A stretch of 64,000 nt of DNA from Nannochloris sp. 'desiccata' (Eukaryota > Chlorophyta > Trebouxiophyceae > Chlorellales > Chlorellaceae), in assembly GCA_019044685.2 (NCBI GenBank), contig JAGTXX020000015.1:1674001-1738000 (forward strand), given 5' to 3'. Made by a program: the position numbers and the translations under genes. Under the pieces are notes generated by a model. The model saw only the letters and a program-made list of their open reading frames with translations. It was not told the origin of the DNA and did no database searches. Positions 11,711 through 21,611 of the stretch are shown here, piece by piece (the stretch's first letter is position 1; each line of letters starts with the position of its first letter).

Positions 11711-13465
11711 ATGGCTGTTCCTATAGGGACGCTTTTCTCCTTAGATGCCAGCTTATTCGCTAGGAGCCAGGAGCAATGTGCACATGTCAATGAACCGAAT
11801 CAACCTGCTCTTAATCTCGTTGGGGAGGCTCTTGCTGCCCTAGAAATTGCTGAAGAAACAGGAGTCAAAGCTGCATTACCCACAGGAACCAGCGGAACAA
11901 CCTGCAATACCTGCGGCATCCAATCTTTTTCATCTCCCGACGATCAACGCCGCCATTTCAAAACAAACTGGCACAGACTCAACGTTAAGCGACGAGTAGC
12001 TAGTCTAGATCCAGTCACTGAAGAACATTTCCTAACTCTCATAGAAAACGATGAAGATCGAGATGAAGTAGGCTCTCTATCAGGCAGCGACACCGACTCC
12101 GATGCCTCATCCTCTTCTTCCGACGTTGGAAATGAGAATGAAGAAGATGACGAGGACACTATTCTAGATATTACAGCCACCCCTGCTGGCCCTCAATTTA
12201 TATTTTCACCAGACTCACTAAACACAACCTCTTACGCTGTATGGCGGTGTCTTCTAGCTCCAGATCGTGAACGAGGTGTAGACCCTCCTTCTGACTCCGA
12301 GTGCCTCGATTCTCTAAAAAATTTAGTAATTGAAGGAGGACGATGGGCTATAGTGCTATTTCGAGGAGGGCATTTCTCAGCTGCTATTTTTGATGTTAAA
12401 GCTCCCAAACCCACGGGGAAAACACCTCAGGCACTTCTCGGTAGTAATAACAAAAGTAGCGCTCGTGGTGAGGGTACAGGTGAAAATCTAGATTCCACCG
12501 ACATCGGCACTGCAGCGACGATCACACCGACAAAATATTCTGCCGCTGCTGTAGATGCTGCGCTAACCCAAATAGCCCACAAATCGTTCCATAAGTACGT
12601 GGTCCGTGCCAAAGCAGGTGGCAAACAATCAACCAAAGACGCAACGGGCAAATTTGCAAAGTCGGCAGGCTCTCGGCTACGTCGCCACAATGAAGCTGCC
12701 CTGGAGCGGGATATCACACAGCTCCTAACAGTAGAGTGGAGTGAACAATTAGCTGCCTGTTCGTTGATTTTAATAGCTGCACCGGGTTCTAATGCAAAGA
12801 CGTTGTTCTCTGGGACGCCAGCTTTGTTAAATAGAAAGGACATAAGAGTAAGAAGGGTGCCGTTCACTACAAGAAGGCCGACGCTGTCCGAGGCAAAACG
12901 AGTTGCGAGAGTGTTGTTGACTGTGTATGACGCGAGTGAAGCAGTGAAGAGAGAAAAAGAGCAGAGGTTATCTATATTGGAAGAAGAAAAAAAGAAGGGC
13001 AAGGTTGAAGTGAATGCTGAAGCTACAGCAGCGGCGGCAGCAGCGGCGGCGGCTCAGCGTGAACTTGCGCAGCATGAGGAGGCAGCAGCCCGCGCAAAGA
13101 ACGCTGAAAAACGTGCAAAACAGAAACAAAGACAAAAAGAAAAACGTCAAGCCGAAGCAGCTGAAAAGAAGGCAGCAGAAGAGGAAGCAGCAAAGGAAGC
13201 AGCAGAAGATCAAATAACAAAAGCCGCCCGACAAGCTGCAGCTCTTGCTGCTCAAAGAGCTAAAACACCCGCAGCGCCATCTTTAACTTCCTCAATTCCA
13301 AAACTTAGTAGTTCCAAGGCAAGTAATATGCCTGCTCCTGTTCGTTTAAGTTCTAAGCCGCTTGCTTCTGAGGACGCAGCTGCTCGCAGAGCGAGAATGG
13401 CGTCTGCAGCCGAAGCGCGAGCAAAGGCCTTGCAAGCAGCATCCTCAGAGCAGAAATTGTGGTAG
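11711..13465 (+). CDS. VMS1: VMS1/ANKZF1-type peptidyl-tRNA hydrolase of ribosome quality control
   Basis: Single exon, 584 aa. A C2H2 zinc finger lies at ~62-90 (CNTCGIQSF ... HFKTNWHRLNVKRR), followed by an acidic Ser/Asp linker. The VLRF1 domain spans ~205-400 (WAIVLFRGGHFSAAIFD ... FHKYVVRAKAGGKQSTKDA). The Gln in GGKQS is the catalytic glutamine of the family, which cleaves nascent chains from tRNA on stalled 60S subunits. A Lys/Glu/Ala-rich helix (~410-500) follows. I see no ankyrin repeats, which lie in this region in animal ANKZF1, and the p97-binding VIM is not obvious in the C-terminal helix. AATAAA follows the stop codon closely. The 5' end lies 191 bp from the divergent DDRGK1 start. 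Confidence 0.9.
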   Translation: MAVPIGTLFSLDASLFARSQEQCAHVNEPNQPALNLVGEALAALEIAEETGVKAALPTGTSGTTCNTCGIQSFSSPDDQRRHFKTNWHRLNVKRRVASLDPVTEEHFLTLIENDEDRDEVGSLSGSDTDSDASSSSSDVGNENEEDDEDTILDITATPAGPQFIFSPDSLNTTSYAVWRCLLAPDRERGVDPPSDSECLDSLKNLVIEGGRWAIVLFRGGHFSAAIFDVKAPKPTGKTPQALLGSNNKSSARGEGTGENLDSTDIGTAATITPTKYSAAAVDAALTQIAHKSFHKYVVRAKAGGKQSTKDATGKFAKSAGSRLRRHNEAALERDITQLLTVEWSEQLAACSLILIAAPGSNAKTLFSGTPALLNRKDIRVRRVPFTTRRPTLSEAKRVARVLLTVYDASEAVKREKEQRLSILEEEKKKGKVEVNAEATAAAAAAAAAQRELAQHEEAAARAKNAEKRAKQKQRQKEKRQAEAAEKKAAEEEAAKEAAEDQITKAARQAAALAAQRAKTPAAPSLTSSIPKLSSSKASNMPAPVRLSSKPLASEDAAARRARMASAAEARAKALQAASSEQKLW

Positions 13466-13840
13466 AATAAATATTATATGAGATAATTTTTTATATACTA
13501 CAAAGTAATTTAAGAATTTTAATCTTCCTTTACGTTGCTCTGCTGCTGCTGCTGCAGGTCACAAGAGCGAGGGTTGCACAGGCATGTATGGCGGTGGCAG
13601 CCGTGGTGGTCATCTTGACATCCTCTCGGCAGCGACGATAGAAAAGGACAGTTGTGGATGTTCTCCGTGTATCTACAGGTTTATAGGGAAAAAAAACATA
13701 TATATTAATTGTTCATGTTTCTTTTACTCAATTTTGTACCTTGTCTACGAATTCTTATTCCCTCTTTCTTCCTAAGTAAATGTATTGTTTACAAAGTTAT
13801 AGAGCGTCCAACAATGGATGTATATATGTATTATCCATTG
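13466..13840. other. Convergent 3' spacer, nothing firm
   Basis: Between the 3' ends of VMS1 and PNGase. A CTG-repeat-containing stretch (13540-13680) is open on the plus strand and flanked by a CAG and a GT. I see no coding evidence beyond that. Confidence 0.4.
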
Positions 13841-15705
13841 TTATAACCCTTCATACAGATCCCAGCATGCCAATTGAACAGAATTCGCTTGTTGTGGATG
13901 TAAAACTCTAATGACTCTCAGCCGCCACCGCCTCGACGGCAGTTCAACACCGACACAAAATTCTAATCTCTGCCCACGTCTAGAGAAACGCAGCCCTGGT
14001 CTTTCGTCTAGCACAACCCATGTACCTTCATTTTTACCCAGTTTTGACCCATTTTTCTTCCTAGATTCATCAATTTCTTCTTTTTCTACCCATGCTTCAA
14101 CGACGATATGCTCAGGATCCCTCTCTGGTGCATCATCTCCACTCACCAAAGCATACTTTCTCAGCACGGTGACCTCATCAGTAGGTAATAATCGATACTC
14201 CAACCATGCAGTATTGCCCTTAACTCCCCCAAAATCAAGCCATTTTGTGTTTATTTTGCCATCAAAGGCTTTCACTGCAGTCTCTCCCGGCGAGTTTTCA
14301 CCAGAGGCCCTTACCACTCCACCGCATATTCTAGTAGTCTCAGTCGTAGTACTAATGATCTGCCCTTCTGTTCTTGCCGGTAGGTTAGATGTATCACGTG
14401 CCCATTGATAGCGTGTACTTGGCTGCTGTTGTAGATTAGTAGAAGTAGATGTAGAAGGAGGTGTGGCGCCTATACCACTGCCCCCGTCATTACCGCTGGC
14501 ACCACCACCGCCTTCCCCTCGAGAACTAACCCATTCAGCGGAACCAGTCTGTCTCCCAGGTAAACTATCTAATTCTTCTTTTGACATCGGTATCGTACTA
14601 GCAGCTACCATTTCTGCCACGTCAGCATGATCTCTTTCTTCTAATCTGATTCTTTCTTTTTCATCAATACCCCGTTGACTTCTCAATTTGTTTGAGATAT
14701 CCTGTAGGTAACCTGAAATCCAGCCATCATCAAGTGCACGTCGTGTATTTACTAACTCATCGTACTGCCGAGTGTACCTCCTAGACACATCTAGTACTCC
14801 ATCCCGTCCCACTGCTATCAAATACGTTAGTCTTTTACCCCATCCAGCTTCGTACAACAACGGTTTATCAGCTACAGCTTCACAAGGATCCATATGTATC
14901 CACCTTTTCATTGCAGTAGAGTAATATTCAACCCAAATGTGATCTGTAAAGTCTAAAATTAAACGGGTATCTAATCCGGCTGCTCGGCAAATTAAGCAAA
15001 ATGCATTCGCCCATTCCCCACACCGCCCTTTTCTGGTTTCTAATAGCTTCACAGGGTCGTTATATCGAGGGAAACGGGTGGCGATTCCGCACAAGTTGCA
15101 ATAATAAACTTCCGTGCGACTGGCAAGATGAGCGCTTTCCTCTGCAGTGGGCGCTGCAGTTTGGACTGCCTGTGTGGCTGGGTTTTGACAATAAAGACAG
15201 GGCGGTTTGTCTACCCATGTGAAAAAATCCAATTTAAACCAGGAGAGAACCTCGAGTGCCAACTGGTCTTCCTCGGCCAATGGAGGGTGTTCCTCTAGCA
15301 ATAAAGATAAAGCAGCCGCCTCTGCTGCTCTTGTTTTCAACGCTTCCAGGTCCATAACGCTGAGAGCCATTGCTTGGGAGAGTTCATCTTCGTAGGATTT
15401 GACTTTCTCAATGGTGCCTTGTATCTGAGAAATGAAGGACGCTTGCTCCTGGTTTATGGAAGAGGCTCGAGGGCGGAACTGGAGGGCAGCCAAGGAGGCA
15501 GCAGTTTCCGCTGCTGCAGATGCATCCTCTTCTGCCTGCACCCCGGATAGAAATTGTATTCAGTAACGCAATGTATGTTGGGTTGATGCGAATAATATTG
15601 CTGGAAGCGTAAATACTTGTGATCATAGTTTTTTGCTTTCTCGATCACATCGTGTTATTGAATTCCCACCTGAAGCTTTCGCGCTAATATCTCATCAGCA
15701 TCCAT
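13841..15705 (-). CDS. PNG1: Cytosolic peptide:N-glycanase (PNGase)
   Basis: Exon 1 is 15670-15705 (12 codons, MDADEILARKLQ) and exon 2 is 13841-15535 (1731 nt, 576 aa). The transglutaminase core has zinc-binding CLYC and CNLC pairs, the catalytic Cys in GRCGEWANAF, the catalytic His in DHIWVEYY and the Asp in HMDPCE. Downstream (~400-576) a galactose-binding/F5-8C-like domain occurs (CGGVVRASGENSPGETAVKA ... SVQLACWDLYEGL). PNGase removes N-glycans from misfolded glycoproteins exported from the ER before proteasomal degradation. The N-terminal ARKLQ segment with Ala/Glu-rich helices replaces a PUB domain. The 36-nt first exon is easy to overlook; its splice sites keep frame. Confidence 0.9.
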
Positions 15706-15956
15706 TCTTATTAAGCAAATATAATTATAATTTGATTTTATTGGAGGTTTAAACACATAGTGCTCACCTTTAACGTCGTTTTCATTCACTTAATTCACCG
15801 GCGGGCCAACGTATTAACAAACTTCATCAATATCAATTCTCTTTAAAGTAATTATATCATGCTATAACGAAAAAAACTTAACAAAAAGTTATATCATTAT
15901 CCCCATATCAAACGAATTAAAAAAAGGATTCTTCATCATTATCTCTCCCTAAACCT

Positions 15957-17978
15957 CTATGGCCCAGCCTGTGCTGCCGCTATAGCGGCCTCTGCCTCCG
16001 CCTCCATCGCATCATCATTTAGAAACTTCTCTCCTAAATGATGGAGTGTCACTTCACCACCAGTAGATTCTCCTATATCTTCCAAAGTATCAACTGCTTT
16101 GATCTTACGCCCAGCTTTTTTAGAGACAAAAGGTTTCATAAAGGACAACATTGCCTTTAAAAAACCCGACGGCTTGACTAGAATGACATACTGGACGTTC
16201 TTTCTGTACGGTCTAGGCAGCGTTTGATATGCTCCCATGATCCAAAAGGAAGGCAATTTCGCTTTCCGGGCAGTAAAGACGATAACGTAGTGACCAGAGT
16301 TGACTAAAGGCTCTAAATGGGCTTTGACGTAAGTTAAAGCAGCAGACTTCATTCTTGGTGGCACTGCGTCAGCATTAAGAACGACCACAGGTCTGCCTAA
16401 AGCATCGACACCGTCGGAATAGAGTAACCCTTTGAAGGTTTCTTCCCATTCAGCGCCCAGGTTGACTACAGGGGCAGGTTGTGAGGCTGCTATTGCCGTC
16501 CCTGCTGCCGCAAGACTGGGTTTGTTATTCTCTACTTCCAGGGCTTCTATCACTACAGTACTCTCAGGCATCTCTATTTGCTTTCCTTCTTCTAACTTTG
16601 CAGCTTGAAATTGTTGTTGCACTTCTGACACCACCACCTCTTCTTCTGCTTTTTCCTCCACCACCGCCGCCACCATCTGGTCTGTAATTTCTATTTCTCT
16701 ACCTTTCTCTTCTTTTTCTTCATCTTCTTCTTCAGCAACTACATCAGCTGTGATCGTGCGAGGAACAGAACCAGTCAACGAAGGAGCACCACTCGCGCCA
16801 TCAGTTGCTACCATACTAGCCGAGGCATCCAAATCCTCTGTATTAATATCACTGACCACTGAACCGCCAGCAGCAAGAGCACCTTCACCGTCTTCACCAC
16901 CACTGCTGGTGCCAGTAACCTTGCGCATTAATGAAGACTTGTACTGTTCTCCCGAGCCAGCATGCCCACCGGCGTTACCAGTACTAGCTGCCTCCCTACC
17001 CCATGGTGTAGCACCTTGGTGGGTATCTTTAACAGCTGCAGGAGAGTTGCCACCTTGATGGTCATGATTTTCAAAATCAGCACTGGCTCGGGAAAGCGGC
17101 GAGGGGGGGAGACCCAATGAACGGGGACTAGCTGCAGAGGAAGGTGCTGCAGAGGATCCCAAGGCGATAGATTCACCACCACCACCACCATCAGTAGTAG
17201 CACTACCACCTCTAGGAGGCACCGGAATAGAATCAGAGGTCGGGTTGTTGTTCTTAGTATCTTTGTCTAAGGCAATGTCCTCGAGCTCGCCATCCCCATC
17301 TTCTGATGGCACAGGACGGATTGAAGCAGCATCAGTATCTGAGACAGCGACTGAAGAAGCTGCAATGCGTGTTTCCATTCCTCTAGGGCTGGTGTTTTCA
17401 TGGGCAAAGCTATCTTCGTGGTCTATGTGCGCTCCACTGTCTCCACGAATGTCAACGGTGCTGGCGCTGGTTCACCCATACCGCTGAGAACGATTTCCTC
17501 GGGTTCTTCGTCTCCATCAAGATCTTCTTCAGCTTCTGTAAGACAGGGGACCCAAGCGAGGTATCGATCAGAATAGAGTGTATAAAAAAAGAGGTTGAGC
17601 AACAAACAAAATTAATTTCAACTGCCTACCTTCAACTGCTCCGACGGCAGGTTCTTCATAAATTGACTTATCATCCTTCTCAGCGTTCATAGAACTTGCA
17701 ACTGAGCGCTGGTCAAAGTCCCCACGCTTCTTCACGCCCGCCCAGTGAAGGGAATCGAGTGTTGGGTCTGTAAAATCCCGATATTCGTTGCCTACCTGGG
17801 GTGCGAAAAATGCATGGTGGTCTTTCTTATGTCCTGGGTCGTCAGTACCTACTGTGCTCACTCTAGGGGAGACCTGTGTCTCTGATGCTGCTTGACCCGA
17901 GATTCCATTTGCGATGCCTGAGTTTTCCTCGAAAACACCGTTCACACTCTTATTACTGCTTTTATCTGTTGTTGACAT
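15957..17978 (-). CDS. CRAL-TRIO domain protein with long disordered N-terminus
   Basis: I propose three exons: 17630-17978, 17482-17535 and 15957-17422 (1869 nt, 622 aa). The first junction has clear consensus. The second intron (59 bp, GTATGG...CATAG) was chosen because it restores frame; other acceptors nearby would also work. Residues 1-430 are low-complexity Ser/Gly/Glu-rich. Residues ~455-600 form a CRAL-TRIO-type lipid-binding domain: GLLYSDGVDALGRPVVVLNA, VPPRMKSAALTYVKAHLEPL, GHYVIVFTARK, and SFWIMGAYQTLPRPYRKNVQ followed by FVSKKAGRKI. This shape resembles GDAP2/BCH-type CRAL_TRIO_2 domains. The ligand is unknown. Confidence 0.8.
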
Positions 17979-18403
17979 CTTGAAGATATACGTTATAAGT
18001 TTAAAAATATTTGCTATCGAGAGATTCTGTCAAATCATAACCAATAATCAATAGTCCAGAGGCTCTCGCATGCTAGGAGATCAGATCAATAATGGAGAAC
18101 CATGGTAATTACGTGTTTGCGTGGAGTATCTGCACAATCTATGTAGAGGCCAAGCAGCAGCGAGCTGGCTGGATCTCCTTCCTGAAGCAACACAGTGAAA
18201 ATAAGCCCAGTGGCGGTGGGCGGGTTTCTGTCGGCACCAAGTTTTCCATTCAGATTATAACTTGCACTTCTCACCCTGTAATGTATACATAAACATCTTC
18301 CCATAAACTGTCGCATCCATGTATCGGTAGATATTTTACATTTCAAATCTAAAAACTAACATTTTATTATTTTAAAAAACATCCGGTCAAAGAGCATTCT
18401 GAT
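17979..18403. other. Spacer between CRAL-TRIO gene and eL34, nothing recognised
   Basis: 5' side of the CRAL-TRIO gene and 3' side of eL34. The short ORFs here have no protein-like composition. No RNA gene was recognised. Confidence 0.4.
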
Positions 18404-18778
18404 TTACTTCTTCTTGCCAGCAGATGCCTTGGCAGCAGCCTGCTCCTTGGCCTTCTGAAGCTTAAGCACCTTCTTGACAATCTTCTGCTCCTCAACAAGG
18501 AAAGCGCGGACAATGCGCTCCTTCACTACACCAGCAGCCAAGTGGCCGCCGTAAGCACGGTGCACAGTCTTGTTCTTCTTGCTGATGTTGGTAAGAGTGT
18601 TAGGGCGCAAGGCTGGGAGGCCATTAAGACGCTGTCCAGAGACGGGGCACACGGGGTGAGAAGTCTTTTTCTTCAAGAGCTGGAACTGCAACTTGCCACC
18701 AGGGGTCTTCACCTTCCGCTGCTTATTAGACTTGGTAGCATAGCTATGCTTTCTACGGTAAGTGAGCCTCTGCACCAT
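18404..18778 (-). CDS. RPL34: 60S ribosomal protein eL34
   Basis: Uninterrupted frame of 124 aa. It starts [20 protein letters not shown] and contains [20 protein letters not shown] and [16 protein letters not shown], typical of eL34. It then has [20 protein letters not shown] and a Lys-rich C-terminal helix. Of the usual zinc-binding positions only one Cys (VCPVSG) is obvious. eL34 is a cytosolic large-subunit protein. No intron is needed in the coding part. Confidence 0.96.
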   Translation of the reverse strand: MVQRLTYRRKHSYATKSNKQRKVKTPGGKLQFQLLKKKTSHPVCPVSGQRLNGLPALRPNTLTNISKKNKTVHRAYGGHLAAGVVKERIVRAFLVEEQKIVKKVLKLQKAKEQAAAKASAGKKK

Positions 18779-19572
18779 CCTGCTCAGCTCCCTAAATTTA
18801 CGACCTTAATATCTGCAATGAAAGATCAGGAAATTTAATTTAATAAACAGCATACTTGGGTGCTGCTTGATTGATGAATTGAAATTAATAGCATATCCAA
18901 GCTACCAGCTGCGTGATTAGCTTGTTAAATATCATAATCAATACCCAACGTAAGATATTGTGGCATTTTGGCTGTCTACTTGTCGCTGGCAGCCAATCAA
19001 ATGCTCGAGTTTAGATGAACTTGAGCATTCTTGACCCACTGCGAATACCCCGTTCTTGCTGGCTGCTAGGCTGTTTACGTACCTTTTTGAATTGAAGTCG
19101 CCCGATGGGAAAGAGACCGATTTCTATGTGTAGGCGGGCCTAAATAAAGCCTCTAGTGGGGCCTGCCTCCTTGATTCCCGGGGTCGATTGGCTTTCATTC
19201 ACCCAATTTCGAACAAGCTTCTTCATTCGAGAGTATATATTTCGAAACCCCGTTTCAACTTGTTCATTATTTCGGGCTTTTCCGCCCGGATTCATTTTAC
19301 CCGTGACCACAAGACCATATTCAGGTGCTCTTCTTTGCCGAGGAATTATCTAGTAATTATTTCGCAACGATTTTTTAACAACGTGTGTTTAAGGTACGCG
19401 GAGGAAACCTGTCTACAAACGCCCCAGTACGCTTCTATTTAACTTGTCGAGTATATAATTTTAAATAGGTGGCTTGAAAGCAGTTTTGTGCCAGATTGCC
19501 AGCAAGGGTTTCATTGATCTGACAAATAAATACGTGTTTTACATTTTTTTGACAGGTTCTAGCCACTCCGTT
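18779..19572. other. Intergenic region, nothing supportable
   Basis: Divergent interval between eL34 and the Gly/Asp-rich protein. Open stretches at 19156-19442 lack a good start or recognisable content. An acceptor-like tract just before 19557 (TTTTTTTGACAG) could mean an upstream non-coding or coding exon of the next gene. Confidence 0.4.
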
Positions 19573-20220
19573 ATGCTTTCCGCGGGCTTCTTACCACCTC
19601 TAACATCTTCTCTGTGGGGTGAGGCTGGATCACCGTGCTCAACGACAACAGGGTCTTCTGCCCTCACGCGCCAGATTCGCAATGCTTCTACTGCCTTTGT
19701 CGCTGCAGCAGGCATCTCTTCCGACGTGAGCACCCTCCCTATTGATAAATATAGTATAACTGCTGCAGATAGTAGCACTTTAGTCACTGCTATAGCCTGC
19801 AGTCCTCCACGGTCCTATACAAAAACTTCTAACTTCACCCGCCACCTCACAGTCCCTACTGCAGCCCTTGCCTCGTCAAAAACGAGAAAGAAACGCAGAG
19901 GCGGCGGCGGTGGTAATGGCGATGAAGGTGGTAATGATGATTTTGGAGGAGATGATGGCTTTTTTGGAGGTAGTGGAGATGACGATGGCGGCAACTTTGG
20001 CGGCAATAATGGAGACGAAGGCAACGATGGGAGTCCATTTGATGATAGCATGGGTCGCTGGGTGACTGACGTAGTCCTTTTATGGACAGTATTCTGCGCT
20101 TGGAGTACTTGGAACTGTATACAGCATGTTACAAAGACCAAGCAGCCTGCGACATCGCCATGCTTGGCTGCATGTGTTTCTTATTCAACTGTTACTGCTA
20201 CCACATTCACTGCTCCATGA
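19573..20220 (+). CDS. Gly/Asp-rich protein with one C-terminal membrane segment, unrecognised
   Basis: 215 aa from the ATG at 19573; the frame is open 99 bp further upstream. Residues ~1-85 are Ser/Thr/Ala-rich and could be an organelle-targeting sequence. Then a basic SSKTRKKRR is followed by a Gly/Asp/Asn-rich stretch (~103-150: GGNDDFGGDDGFFGG). One probable membrane helix follows (WVTDVVLLWTVFCAWSTWNC), then a short tail. The order (targeting-like N-terminus, acidic glycine-rich linker, single helix) is seen in some plastid membrane proteins, but I cannot assign a family. A splice acceptor just upstream of the ATG means the N-terminus may be longer. Confidence 0.5.
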   Translation: MLSAGFLPPLTSSLWGEAGSPCSTTTGSSALTRQIRNASTAFVAAAGISSDVSTLPIDKYSITAADSSTLVTAIACSPPRSYTKTSNFTRHLTVPTAALASSKTRKKRRGGGGGNGDEGGNDDFGGDDGFFGGSGDDDGGNFGGNNGDEGNDGSPFDDSMGRWVTDVVLLWTVFCAWSTWNCIQHVTKTKQPATSPCLAACVSYSTVTATTFTAP

Positions 20221-20487
20221 TAGATATTTCTGGAGTCGATGAACCCGTTTTTAGCTTTCAAGCTATCTCTGAAATCTGTATACTACTCCTGGCACACTCT
20301 CCCCCTCTCTTTATGTATATTATGCGTCTTTTCATGCTGCACTTTGCTGTCTGCGTGAGAGATTTGCCGACCCTCGGAAAAGAAGAACTTGAATCAAAAC
20401 CGAGTAGACTAACCCGAGAGAACCCAAATAAAACGAATCTACGTCTTCAGATAGTGTACCATTTCTTTTCACGAACGAATTCCTGAT

Positions 20488-21118
20488 GATCTTTTTTTCT
20501 TTAAACAAAGGCCCGACGATAACCGTGTATGCTCCTAGTACCGTCTTTTGATTTAGGGCCACACTCTGCTCTTCTCCTTCTTCCTTTTGTGCTCTTCTTA
20601 CCTTTGATACAATTCTTACTTGTAAAATAACGTCGTTTCGAAACACTAATAAAGCAAATAAGCTAGGTAAAAGTATCTGGGATATAGAAGTAGAGCTAGA
20701 GACCGCCAGGAGGAGGGAGCTAAAGACCCCTGGCAGGATTCTTTCTTATTTTCTTTGACTTTCTCTATATAGCCTGCCCGCTCCCCTTTTAAATATCATT
20801 GTAACACTGTTTTGCCTACTAGGCTCTCTACAGCGCTCATCGTCTTGCATTTTGTTTGGCACCTAAGACGCGGCGAATCTTTTTGCTCTCTTAATAAAAA
20901 TTTAATGAAGTCTTGTCAAGATCTAATTTAACAAAATACCTTCTCGCCAACCTCCTCCAACGACTTTAGTGCAAAGTTACACGGGTTCTCTTGACCTTTA
21001 TACCTTGTCTAACACCCTTTACTTCTCTGTTTCAGTCCCCGCTACAGCCTAGTAACGTTCCCCTCGGGCTCGCCTTATCTTCCGTCGTTTTGTTGACTCA
21101 CTTCCCTCGCATTTCACA
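20488..21118 (+). repeat. Possible LTR and leader of a degraded LTR retrotransposon
   Basis: The stretch holds a TATA-like CTCTATATAGCC (~20762-20773), then AATAAA (~20890), then a T/C-rich leader that runs into a gag-like ORF at 21119. This order resembles U3-R-U5 plus leader. No second LTR is seen in the window, so the borders are guesses. Confidence 0.3.
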
Positions 21119-21404
21119 ATGCTCCCTACCCCTGCTTCTGGGTCTGGCCGTATGACTACTCGTCATGGCCCTCAATCTGGTCCGGCTAACGCCAACGCTA
21201 CTGCTGTTACAGCGGTTGCTGCTGCTGCCGATGTGCCGCCCCTTTCATTTATTTCATCTATAATGATTCCTTTACTATGAAGGTCTCTGACCGTCTACAG
21301 CCTTATAATGGACGGTCTCCATCTCCTGCTGTCTGGATGGATAGAGCTGAAGTCATTTACTTAAGAATTCGAAAAATAAGAGGATTGGCAGGTGCGCCAA
21401 AGTG
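21119..21404 (+). pseudogene. gag-like N-terminal fragment of an LTR retrotransposon, frameshifted
   Basis: The ATG at 21119 opens a Ser/Pro/Ala-rich frame (MLPTPASGSGRMTTRHGPQS...) that stops at about 21280. A second frame overlaps it and continues with VSDRLQPYNGRSPSPAVWMD, then AEVIYLRIRKIRG. A 'YnG..p..W..r.E' pattern is common at the start of the gag capsid domain. One frameshift and an early stop at ~21404 mark it as broken. The identification rests on composition and this short pattern only. Confidence 0.35.
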
Positions 21405-21611
21405 AATTAACTGCGCCAGGATGGTACGCCGAAAATCAGGGAAGCTGAAAATTTGAATTTTTACTTGTATTTTACTCTCACAAAGGAGCATTATATTGAT
21501 GAAGATTTATGTTTTCAGTTTTTACAAGCCATATGCACGATACAAGGATGGCTACTTAGGCTTTGGAATGCCATCGCGGCAATTGAACAAGATTAAAAAT
21601 TCAAATAGACA

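Noticed and set aside
18086..18346. 86-aa ORF on the minus strand
   Set aside because: No recognisable content; it lies between two well-supported genes and has shadow-like composition.
19156..19442. ORFs upstream of the Gly/Asp-rich protein
   Set aside because: The better frame starts with a non-ATG codon, there is no family signature and no convincing splice link to the next gene.
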